From contig JAZGTN010000240.1 in NCBI GenBank assembly GCA_037783415.1, positions 1,025,001 to 1,089,000 of the forward strand: a stretch of DNA of 64,000 nt, in the 5' to 3' direction. Position numbers and translations under genes: made by a program. The notes beneath the pieces were generated by a model. That model saw nothing but the letters and a program-made list of their open reading frames with translations, was not told where the DNA came from and made no database searches. Shown here one piece after another: positions 26,301 through 38,300 of the stretch (the stretch's first letter is position 1; every line of letters begins with the position of its first letter). This DNA comes from Leptasterias polaris (taxonomy: Eukaryota > Echinodermata > Asteroidea > Forcipulatida > Asteriidae).

Positions 26301-29300
26301 TTTGAATATTCATTATAACTTTTACATTGTGTAATGCATAACATGCAAATGAGTGTAGGAATCTAATTGGCTGCCATGGCTTTGAATATTCAAGAAGTAA
26401 ATGCAACCTGGATTGCTATCGGCTCTTGAGTTGTTAGTGTTTAAATATATTACATACATTGCATATATATTCATCGAAACATAAATTGACCATTATCTCC
26501 TACCAAGCTGTCAAGTTTTGTTTAGTGAAAAATATTGCTACACTGTACCACTTGTGTTTCAGTCACACTTTTTGTCACTTGTCAACTTGATCATCTCAAG
26601 TTTTCAGAATGTTTATGGTCGAGCAAAGTATACTACTTTAACCCCCCCCCCCAAAAGGGAAATCAAAAAGAAAGAACAAAAAAGTAGTAGTTATGCTTTT
26701 GTCTGTTTTTATGACTAGCTTTCCTTTCATCTTTTTTGACTTGAAGTACACAATGTCCACAATTCAACCCTTGGCTGCCGTGTGATATTTTTAAAAGAAT
26801 AAGCCAACAATAAATGAAATTCAACATTTTACATGTATGTGCTATCCAGTATCAATGTGCACACAGTTCCTAGAACACCCCAACACACACCACAGCATAA
26901 TCAACATTGCTGTCTAGATTTGTAAGTAATAAATGAATAATAAAATTTCATTCCTGTATTGATTTTTCCTGTAGAAATTTCATCATTTTAAAACACAGCC
27001 TGTGACCCCCAGCCTCTAACCTGAGCTCCTCCCAGTAAGCTCTTTGCATGACTTTTAACAAGTTGAAAACATTGAGACGCCCCTAAACCAAAGAGGCATT
27101 TATATTAAGGATTCATAACTTTCAGATTTCACAAAAAGGACACCCCTGTTCACAGCTTCCATATTGTTTTCAAGTGTTTCAGAACGAATTGGGTTACAGT
27201 TCAGCAAACAAATCCAAGCCTGATATTGAAGAAGTAGGGCAGTCAAGCAAACGCTATCCTTTTTTGGACTGATTGACATTCACGGTTAAACAAAAATTAC
27301 CTTTAAGGTTATCTGAAATTTGTTTATCAGTGGAATTTGATTGGTTGATGTCTGAGAGCAGGTTATAGTATCAGATGATTTTGAGTGTGTTTGATTGCCA
27401 GTAAATCTAGCCACAATTTTATAAAGCTACAAAACTTGCTTAACTAAGCACAACTAAGCAGAATACCAGTCACAAATGGCACATGCGTAATGGCGTTGTG
27501 GCTGGTAACCTTATTCTGGTCAGCATGATCTCATTGTGGTTAGCTACTTTTTATGGTGAAGCAGCTCTATGGAATTGGGGCCCGCCGTGTTAGCAACCTT
27601 TGATAGATCGTGAAATATGATTCGTGTACCCGAGATGTTGGAGACTGTTGTTGGTTTGATTGATGAATAGGTTATTTGGTCGTTGCGTTCATGTCGAGTG
27701 AATGATCAACAGGATAAATTACAAGCAATAGAGAGTACTGCATTCTATAATGCTTGTTTCAATGATCTTCCCAACAAGGGAACTCGGCAAAGCTCCCACA
27801 AGGAGATGTGAACGCCAAGCTGGCAACAGCCAATCTTTCTCATACAAATGGTTTTACGTGAGGCCATTTTCATTTTTTGGATTACCTTCTACTTTATAGT
27901 TAACTTTGGTTGAAAGCAGTGTGCAACAGCTCATTCTATTTTCTCAAAAAAACAACAACCCCAAAACAACAACTTTGTCAGTGCTAAACTAAGGCCATTT
28001 TCAAAAGCACAACTTGGGATTAGGCTGCGGCTTGGACTTTGTCAGTAATTTTAAAAGACATACACTTTTTTTAAACCCTAAAGTATTTCTTTCTTTATTC
28101 TACTGTATTTGAATAATTTATTTCATTGTCTTTTCTCCTGTTGTTGTGTATGTATTTTTGGCATGTTCTTGCTGTATTTTTATCCGAATAAATTCAATCA
28201 ATCAATCAATCAATCAAACTGTTTTAAGCAAGAAATCTTCAGTACACTTTTTCACATAAACACACAACGTCATACCCCTTCCCTGTAGTGTAATGGATAT
28301 TTGTTCGAAGCTGGTCACATTGTCTGAAGCAGAAACATCAAGTGTGCTCATACTTCCCAGAAAGACAAAAACAGATTACTAACTGGCACAAATTCTAAAA
28401 TGGCCCCTTCCTGCTCCTGTGTGTCATTGCTGATCAGTTCCATTCTTCTACTACTCGACCCACCTCCTTCATCAGCCACGCACAATGTTTGGAACCCCAT
28501 CCTGCTATATTACATAACAGATGTCTTTGATTCCAATGGGCTCCTCACTGCCCATCAGGATTTGCAACAAAATGCATTTTGTAGTTTGCCTGTGATCTAT
28601 GAGGGCCTTCACTCCTTGCAACCATTGAAGAGTCAAAACAGCTTAACGGCACTGCGTACACTATCGCAGTTGTGCACATAGCAACGGCACTCTGTGTCAC
28701 ATACACACACTTGTTGCCTAGAGGTGGCGGTGTGTTGACACTAAAATAAACCATGCACTGGTGTAATTATAAAATAGTAGCAAGTGTTTGAGGTGGACAA
28801 ATTCAATAAAATTCCAGACTGGGGAGCCTGTTACATGTAAATCATTACATGTACATCGTATGCTAATTAAATAGATGTTTTCAATAACTCAAACATTGAG
28901 GCCAGGGTTCAGCTTGTTCTTATCCTGCAGGTTTTCCTGTAGTTCTGCTTAATTACAGAGAATTTGAGTTGGATTGCATGCCTTATGCTCCGTTCTTAGA
29001 AGGACAGGACAGGTTTTTTTTGCTGGTAAAGGGCAACTTTATGACTGAGGACACTTTTAAACTCCTCTTTGAGGCAATTCAAAGTGCACCGAGGCAATGA
29101 CCAGCGGTATGGAGGCAATGACCAGTGGGCATAGATTGAGGCAATGACCAGGGCATGAAGGCAATGACCAGGGGCATGAAGGCAATGACCAATGGCGTTG
29201 AGGCGATTATCTCCTATCGGGCTTTAAGTTATTTTCGGGTTTGAGAGTCTTTACTGACAGAAAGTTTTGAAACTAGGACCCAAGGCATGAAGTTATGACA

Positions 29301-32300
29301 TTTCCAATTGTTTTTAACCTCTGGGGTTACAGATCACAAGAATCTTCACGGAACACTATCCTTAGCCCTAGAGAAGTAGAGCAATGAGCAGGATTTCTTT
29401 GTACATGAATCTGAAGAACTTCAGCTACTTTTTTTCACGAGCCAGACATCAAAAGGTCTGAATTCTGAAACTCTGCAGTTTGTCATCCCTGCAATTGGAT
29501 TCAAGTGTGTTGCAATGGTCCACAAACACCGCAAGCACACATTTACTCATGAGTGAATCTACACTATAGACTATTGTTGCCCAACGTATTTGTTTTTACA
29601 TATCCCTGGCAACAATTGTAAAAGCTGAAGGGGAAGTCCCTTAAAAGGAGTCTGTGATTGTGTAGTGTGAGGTAAAATTTCCATGAAATGTTTGGATAGG
29701 CATTTAATGAGGCCATATGGAGCAAATTAAACCTGGCTAGCTGATTAGCAACGTTGATTGTGTACGCATGAAATATGAATAAAACAAGCTGACAAATGTC
29801 AAACTGAAGTACATGTAGTCTTTCACCCTGTGGAGCACAGTGTCATTGTGGGACGGCTCAAAGTTCTGATTACTGGATTCAATCTATTTGCAAACAAAAT
29901 ACTCACGTGCAAATTATGTCGCCACCTAGACAGTTACCATCTTGGAAGAGGTCAAAGTACAGTCGTTGTGAAACAACAAGCATTTCCGAGACAAATTCCG
30001 GTCTCTTTTACCAGTACATCTGTTAATTTTATTTTCAATTTTCATACAAAGAAACTCTTATTCATAACTTGATGTTCACATGCAGAGTGTGTGCTTTGAT
30101 GGATCAGTTATGGTTCAGTGGTCTGTAAATCCTGTCTGCCAAGAATAGGGGGATTGATGTGTTCAAGCATGGTTCAAGTTGCAAAGTTGTCAAGTTTCTA
30201 AATGTTAGTCGTGTAAACAGTTCAATATTTTACAGAAAGGAGCTACAAGCCTGGAAAATTACACAGAGAGGCCAGGTTGCACTGGTCTAGGCCTTTGTTG
30301 CCCTTGAAAAGTTTCCCATAGACCTTAAAGATTCTCTAGTGGAAGTGCCCCTTTGCAAAATGAAATTGGCCTTGCCCTCTTGAACATGAAAATTCAGGCA
30401 TCATTACAAGTTCCCTTTTTAGGGATTTGTCTGTTGATGCTTGTTTTGGATTATGTCCGAGGATTAATATTGGTTTTTTGTAAACCTCTGTGAAGGGATT
30501 AGCTTATATACACAGGCCATCTGAATTCTAAGACAACCATTGGTGGCTTGCCATAGTAGCCTACTGTCCAGGCTAGCCCTTAACATTACCTTAGGATACT
30601 TACAAGTACAATGTAAGTACTGTAGGCTAGTAAAAACAACTTGTCAAACATTGCCCAGTGTGCTACTAATTCACATCTTCATTTACAGTATCTGTAATAA
30701 ATATTCATATTTTTTTCTTTTCAGATAATTATAAGAACAATTTTTTTAAAGAAATAGTTTACATTAGAGTGCTTTAGAAAGATTGATCTGTCGGGATGAG
30801 CCTGATGGTGTACAAAACTACCTCTTCTCATAATGCATCCTACATGTAGTTCCCATCCTGGCCTTGGTTTTCCCTGCTCACTTGTGGGATATATGCTTTT
30901 CCGTAAGCGCCAATTCTTTTGCTGGGGGGGTGAAAAACAGAGGCATCAAATTGATCAGGCCAGTTTATATGAAACAAACTTGGAAATACTTAAGTGCCAG
31001 CTCAGAGTTGGGCTAATTGTATAAAACACAAACCTCTTGGCCGACATGTTCCCGCCACCACACACAATCAGACATATTGTACACTTATAATATATATGAT
31101 GACACCCATTCCATTAGGTAATACTTGAAATATATTGAAATCAATTCTTGATAACTACATACGTGACACAGATGGTAAGGATTGGACTTTGGAAGCCCCC
31201 AAATCCGGGACTGTGTCATCAAGTTACACAATGAATGGGATCTTCATTTTGTTATGCCACACATTAAGTTCAACAGAAAAATATACTTTAGATTGTCACC
31301 TGGTTTTAAAAATTTGAATGGTCCCTTTTCTTATCTTCACATATATTGAACCAGATTAGCTTATAATTATTGTCCAGCCTAGAATAACATGAAGGTCATG
31401 GCCTCTGTTGTCCTGGTCTTGTCCTTGGTTCCCTCTTCAAAAGTTTCTCGTAGACTTTAAGAATTTTCCAATGGAAGTGCCCTTTGCAATATGGAAATGA
31501 CCGTGCCCTCTCAAAAATGAAATTCTAGTCCTGATTGTCTATGTTTAAAAAGATTTCTTGTGGCAACATAAACCATACATTGTGCACTAAAATGTTTCTA
31601 AATTCAAACTAACTCGATTCCAAGGTCAAATTCAATTTTGTGATGGACCCTTTATCCAATAGATAGAGACATTATGAAGGTGGGGGAAAAAGTCTCTATG
31701 ACCCTAATGTTAAACGGATGTAAAATGCCATTGTATCTGTTTCCCCTTCCAGTCAAATTTGATCAACATCCTAAATCATCCAATGATGTCACACTTCAGA
31801 TGGGTGTGTACATTTTTGTACAGGATCCTGATTTTTATGATATTCAATCAAAAAGATAAATTGAACTTGACCTTTTGCATGGCGCTCAAATTCCTCTTTG
31901 GAATGAACAGACCCATTTGTTGTTGATATCCAGTAGTAGTCTTTCAAATTTTGCTCTAAAAGTGTATCTAATAAAATGACATTTTACACAATTTTAACGC
32001 AAGGTTAGAGATTTGGAACTTCCTCCCCCCCCCACTATTATAAGGACTTTATCCATTAGAAAATGAGTGCAGCACAAAACTTAATTTGACCTTGAGCCCC
32101 TCATTTACAAATCTTCCAAAATCTTTTTAAAAAATAAGCTGCCCCAAGTATGCAGTAAACAGGATCCATTGCAGCCTCTGCTAAAATAAACAAGATAATA
32201 TTGAGGAAATCTCTGTTTGTTTTCTATTCCTCTATCAGGTCACACGATGGCTTTACAGAGCAGGATGATAGTATTTTAGCAGCGAACCCCGGCAGTAACT

Positions 32301-35300
32301 ACGCATCTCAACAAAATGTCTTCAACGATCTCGGCCAAGGTGTCTTGGACAATGCTTTTCAAGGTACATATGTTTTGGCCATTTCGGTAAATTTAAAGCG
32401 CTAACTCGACAGAAGCTAATCGGTCATTGGGTTTGTTCTATCCGGCATAACCCTGTAGCATCAACTACAGCTTTCTTTAGAAGTAAACGGAAACTGTGAA
32501 GACAGAAATAAAATGAAGGGTCTGTGATTCGTCAAGAGTTTTCCTGACTGTAGGCTTGTTTGTGCTCTCTCACCGTCTCTATAGGCCTAGAATTATACTG
32601 AGGTCTCGGCCTTTGTTGCCCAGGGCCCAATTTCATGGCTCTGCTTACCGCCAAATTCTGCGCTTGGGATCACCATTCTTCACTTAACAGGTCAAGCCCT
32701 AGCTGTGTAAAGTCGAGAATGCCTAGTAATGTGGAGTGCGCACGTGAAGCAAAAATTTGCTTGACGTAAGCCCGGAATTCCATGCTTTCATAAGCGCCCC
32801 CTAAACAAAGATATTTAGAAAACATAATTAGACTGCCAACATCAGGCCTATAGATGGCTCAGTTGGTAGAGCATTGTCACGTTAATCCAGGTTCAAATCC
32901 CGCTCTGGTTGATTTCTTTGTTCAACCCAAAATTTCAAAATACAAAATCTGATATTTCTTTCATGCAGGGTTCAACTGTTCACTGTTTGCGTATGGCCAA
33001 ACAGGATCCGGGAAGTCCTACTCCATGGTCGGCTACGGACCAAACAAGTAAGTCATTAGAAAACCAAGAAGTTGTTTCAGTTATTGACTTTGGGTGAGGT
33101 AGGATTTGAAACTATTGAGATTTGTAGACTGAAGAGGTCGAAATAATAGTAACCAAGGAAGTAGAACCATGGATATTTGTTGCACGGTGGAGATGGGAGA
33201 CAACTCTACTCCTTTATACAAATATTGGATGCATTTGAGTGCATTGTCGCAGAATGTATTCACGAGGTGAAATCTGGACTATTCTATTTTATGTGGAGAA
33301 TGGGAAACCATTCTGCGTCAACAACGTGAACAAAAAGCATTCAATGTTTGTAATATATAACTCACACATAGATCTCATCCTCCACCTACTTTGTTTCTTT
33401 TAAAACCCTTCTAGACATCGTGGAAGATTCCATATATAGGCAGCACCCGTGTCCGCTGTAACACAACCTAGCCTCGTGTGGACAAATGAGCGGATAACGA
33501 TTAGTTTTGGAAAGACGCTGCAAAGTGTCCAATAATATTTGAGGCATATGAGTACATTATAGGAAAATATTTATACTGTTCTATTTCATGAGGCAATGCC
33601 AAGTGAAATCAAACAGTCCAGATTTCAATTAGTGATATTCTGCTATATTGTATTGTAAAATGCATCCTATTTGTTTTATATACCTCATTCGTAGATCCTT
33701 GTCATGTAGTACTTGCCATTTATGGTTCATAATTCATTTCAATAATAAATAAATAATTTGTTTCAACAATAAGATATTAAAAGTCTGATAAAGACATATC
33801 TGGAGCTGTTTAAGACCGGTTGGCTAAAAAGCTTGTATGGTGTTCATACCCATACGCTTGTTGGTGCGCAAGCTTACGTGCACGCTAATAATGTTTAATA
33901 ATACAATCAATATATACGGTGTTCTATGCAAAATCTCTTAGTACCCGCAAAGGTTAGCTGCGAAGTGTACCAAGTGTCTTATATTTATTAATGTAGGACT
34001 GCTATATTAAATGTTGGAGTTGGCAAATTAAAGTATGACACGTGATGCGTGTTCCACCAATCAAATGATCAGGATCTTTGTGTGCAGTATATAATTATTC
34101 ATATTGGACAGGGAAGGAGTCTTATGCCAAACTCATGAAGTATTTACACTCCAAAGTTTGCTATCATTAAGTTATCATTTTTTTAATGATTTTTGTTTTC
34201 CTTCAAAGGGGATCTTTGTGTGCAGTATATAATTATTCATATTGGACAGGGAAGGAGTCTTATGCCAAATTAAGTTATCATTTTTTTAATGATTTTTGTT
34301 TTCCTTCAAAGGGGATCTTTGTGTGCAGTATATAATTATTCATATTGGACAGGGAAGGAGTCTTATGCCAAACTCATGAAGTATTTACACTCCAAAGTTT
34401 GCTATCATTAAGTTATCATTTTTTTAATGATTTTTGTTTTCCTTCAAAGGGGTATTGTTCCCATTACCTGTGATGTCCTCTTCCAGACGATAGAAAAGAG
34501 TGAAGGTGCTGTGGTAAGTGAAACAAAGCACTCTTTTAGATTACAAAAATGTCATTATTAGGAATAGAACAAATTTTGCCTTTACATTAGAAGTCATTTT
34601 TGCGTCCAAAATATTGTGAGTGATATTTTTGTCCTTTTATTGTCAAAGCAAACTTGATTACTTCTCCAATTGGAAGAACAACGCAATGAGTTAAAGCAAG
34701 AAATTGAAGAGTTATCGGAGTTCAACATCCGGTGAAGTTTGATTTAATTGCCCACCAGCTAGTTAGATCACCGGCAAAATGTCGCAAGGTTTTTTGCCAT
34801 TTTATTAGAATGGATGATTTGACCAGGCAAGCCCTGGCATATTGGATTGTGCCTCTTTGTTACTAAAGCATCTTGTACTTGACTGGAATGAACTTGATTG
34901 TAAAAGGGTGCACTCCCATCTCTTCAAAACTTCTCAACCTAACAACTTTCCATATTTCTTCTTATTAGAAATACGAGGTCACCTTCTCCATGCTTGAGAT
35001 TTACAACGAGCAGGTCCGTGACCTGCTGCATAAGGTCAACCCAAAGGGAGGCTTAGCAGTCCGACAGAATCCTAAGGAGGGTCTCTTCTATGTCCAGGCA
35101 CTGAAGAAGGTCGCTGTGGGCAGCTACAGAGAAATTGAGAGCAGAATTGAAGAGGGTGAGTACTGCTGAGAAATCATGGGGGTCTAGTGAGGGGATGGGT
35201 GGTGGGGTACAAGAGGGTGTCTGTGGGTACCTGGAGATTGAAAGGGATTTGAAAGGGAAGAGTCTTACTGAGAAATCAGGGGATCTTGCAATGGGATGGG

Positions 35301-38300
35301 TGGTGGGGGCATAAGAGGGTGTCTGTGGGTACCTGGTGATTGAAAAGGGATTTGAAAGGGAGGTGTCTTACTGACAAATTAGGGGATCTTGTGACAGGAT
35401 GGGTGGTGGGGGTACAAGAGGGTGTCTGTGGGTACCTGGTGATTGAAAAGGGATTTGAAAGGGAGGTGTCTTACTGACAAATTAGGGGATCTTGTGACAG
35501 GATGGGTGGTGGGGGCACAAGGGGGTATCTGTGGGTACCTGGTGATTGAAAAGGGATTTGAAAGGGAGGTGTCTTACTGACAAATTAGGGGATCTTGTGA
35601 CAGGATGGGTGGTGGGGGTACAAGAGGGTGTCTGTGGGTACCTGGTGATTGAAAAGGGACTTGAAAGGGAGGTGTCCTACTGAGAAATTAGGGGATCTTG
35701 TGATAGGATGGGTGGTGGGGGCACAAGGGGGTATTTGTGGGTACCTGGTGATTGAAAAGGGATTTGAAAGGGAGGTGTCTTACTGACAAATTAGGGGATC
35801 TTGTGACAGGATGGGTGGTGGGGGTACAAGAGGGTGTCTGTGGGTACCTGGTGATTGAAAAGGGACTTGAAAGGGAGGTGTCCTACTGAGAAATCGGGGG
35901 ATCTTGTGATAGGATGGGTGGTGGGGGCACAAGGGGGTATCTGTGGGTACCTGGTGATTGAAAAGGGACTTGAAAGGGAGGCGTCTTACTGACAAATTAG
36001 GGGATCTTGTGACAGGATGGGTGGTGGGGGCACAAGGGGGTATCTGTGGGTACCTGGTGATTGAAAAGGGATGTGAAAGGGAGGTGTCCTACTGAGAAAT
36101 TAGGGGATCTTGTGATAGGATGGGTGGTGGGGGTACAAGAGGGTGTCTGTGGGTACCTGGTGATTGAAAAGGGACTTGAAAGGGAGGTGTCCTACTGAGA
36201 AATTAGGGGATCTTGTGACAGGATGGGTGGTGGGGGCACAGGGGGTATCTGTGGGTACCTGGTGATTAAAAATGGAATTTAATTGGGTGAATGTTAAGAC
36301 TTAGACATAAGAGGGTCTTGTCGGGGGATGTGTTGGGAGGCACAATAAAATTGAACCTGAGACCTTCGGATTAATGTGCGCGAGGTCGCAGGTGCAAGTC
36401 CTGCTCTAGTCAATTTTTTCTTTGTTCAACCCCAATTTATTTAAAATTTACCCAGTCAGTTTCCCTTGTTGTATATTGCTCGATATTTTAAACTTCGTCA
36501 TCATTGTGAGTTCTTGTCATTTCCTTGATAGGTACATCCAATAGAACCGTCGCAGCTACACAGATGAACGCGACCAGCAGCCGAGCTCACACAGTCGTCA
36601 CCATTCAGTTTGACCAAATCAGCAAGAATGCAACGGGACAAGAGACTAAGAAGACCAGCGTTATCAACCTAGTCGATCTCGCAGGTAAAACTAAACCCAT
36701 GAGGACTCAAAGTACACACTGATCGTAGAGTCAGGGGTCGATTTCACCAAACTCTTCCTAACTTAGGACTAGTCCTAGGCAATGCTAAGAGATAGGACTA
36801 GTCTTAAGTTACTCTTCCTAACTTAGGACTAGTCCTATCTCTTAGCATTGCCTAGGATTAATCCTAAGTTAGGAAGAGTTTGGTGAAATCGACCCCTGGT
36901 CATTTTAGCATTGAAACAGTATCATCACAGCAGAACAAGTCTAGTGCTTTATTTTCTTTTCCCAAACATATTTTCGTCGTTGCTTATTTAATACCTTAAG
37001 CAAATAATAAAAGATATATTAACCGCACAGTAATCCGGAGGTTGCCGGTTCCAATCACGTTCCAGTCAAAGGTTTTTTTTTCCCACCCCGCAATTGAATT
37101 AAAATTTACCCAGTCAGTTTCCCTTGTGGTATATTACTTGATATTTGAAACAAAAATGCGTATCCCCTTAATTTGATCCCTGTACCTACCTCACAGTTTG
37201 TATCTTAGACTTAGTGTGTTATTTGGCAGTTAAAGGTTGAACGGCTTCTGACTGGCACCCCCGAACAAAGATATTGACAAAAAAAGGGAGACAGCCAACA
37301 TTAGGGCCATATAGATCAGTTGGTAGAGCGCCGGCATGATATAAAACTGGAGGTCACAGGTTCTAATCCCATTCTAGTTAAATTTGTTTTGTTCTCCCCG
37401 AAATGACATAGTAGTTCTAAGAGAAAGAAATTGATTAGTAATAACAGTTTTATGGTCCTGAGGAATTTCTGAGGTACCTGGTGGTCTAATGGAAATTAAA
37501 GTTCAAGCTGTGATCCTAGACTAAAGGCATGTCATTGCTGATCTGTCGGTTAAGTGCATCGGTCTCAAGTTCTGGTGGCTGAGTCAATAGTGCGTGGGTT
37601 GAAATCCCGATCATGAAACTTGTGTCTTTGAGTAAGACACTTAACTATAATTGCTTCTCTTCACCCAGGGGTAAAATGGGTACCTGTGAGGGCAGAGATA
37701 GTTCTTGTGAATGATTTAGCTTAGTGCGTTTTGACAACACAGGCTGTATACTCCCCAGGGAGCTGAGATGGTTTCAGGAATGAAATAAATGGCCCAGTGA
37801 CCAGGGGTAATAATGTGTGAAGTGCAATGATCATTCTTTGGAATTGCACTATATAAGAGCCGATATTATTATTATTAGTGATGGGTCACTCTCATAACAT
37901 GAAGTTAACCAAAGAGACCAATTAATAATCGTGTTATCAAGTCACGGAATTTGAACTTTGGATCTATTTTACTCATCAAGCTTGTTCTCTTCGTGACTAT
38001 GTTTATAGGTAGCGAGCGTGCAGACAGTACTGGAGCCACTGGTGACAGACTAAAGGAAGGAGCTAACATCAACAAGTCGTTGTCTTCACTCGGAAACGTC
38101 ATCTCTGTAAGTACTTATTGTGTTGTGTAGGGGCCTACAACATGATCGCAATGCAGTCTGCATTTCGCATCACTTGTCGAGTGAACTTTTCGATGGTTAG
38201 GCCTATCCGAACCATACAAATACTAACAAGACGATCAGTCAGTTAACCGTGTAACCGGCACTTGCCATGTGTGTATGTTAGGGTTGAATGCTTGACATGT

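Larger units (their letters stand above)
24356..32238 (+). other. Intron 5 of the kinesin gene (7.9 kb)
   Basis: Largest intron. Holds repeat families A and D, the GAGGCAATGACC repeat, an AATC microsatellite and several poly-C runs. No embedded gene was recognised. Confidence 0.7.

Noticed and set aside
32850..32915. tRNA-like sequence with A and B boxes (also at 37310, 51540, 54721 and elsewhere)
   Set aside because: The acceptor and anticodon arms do not pair properly, and each sits in a longer repeated unit with a common tail, so they are SINE heads rather than tRNA genes.
35780..35995. Repetitive 71-codon open frame on the minus strand
   Set aside because: Comes from translating the 104-bp minisatellite, whose unit repeats in the protein; not a gene.
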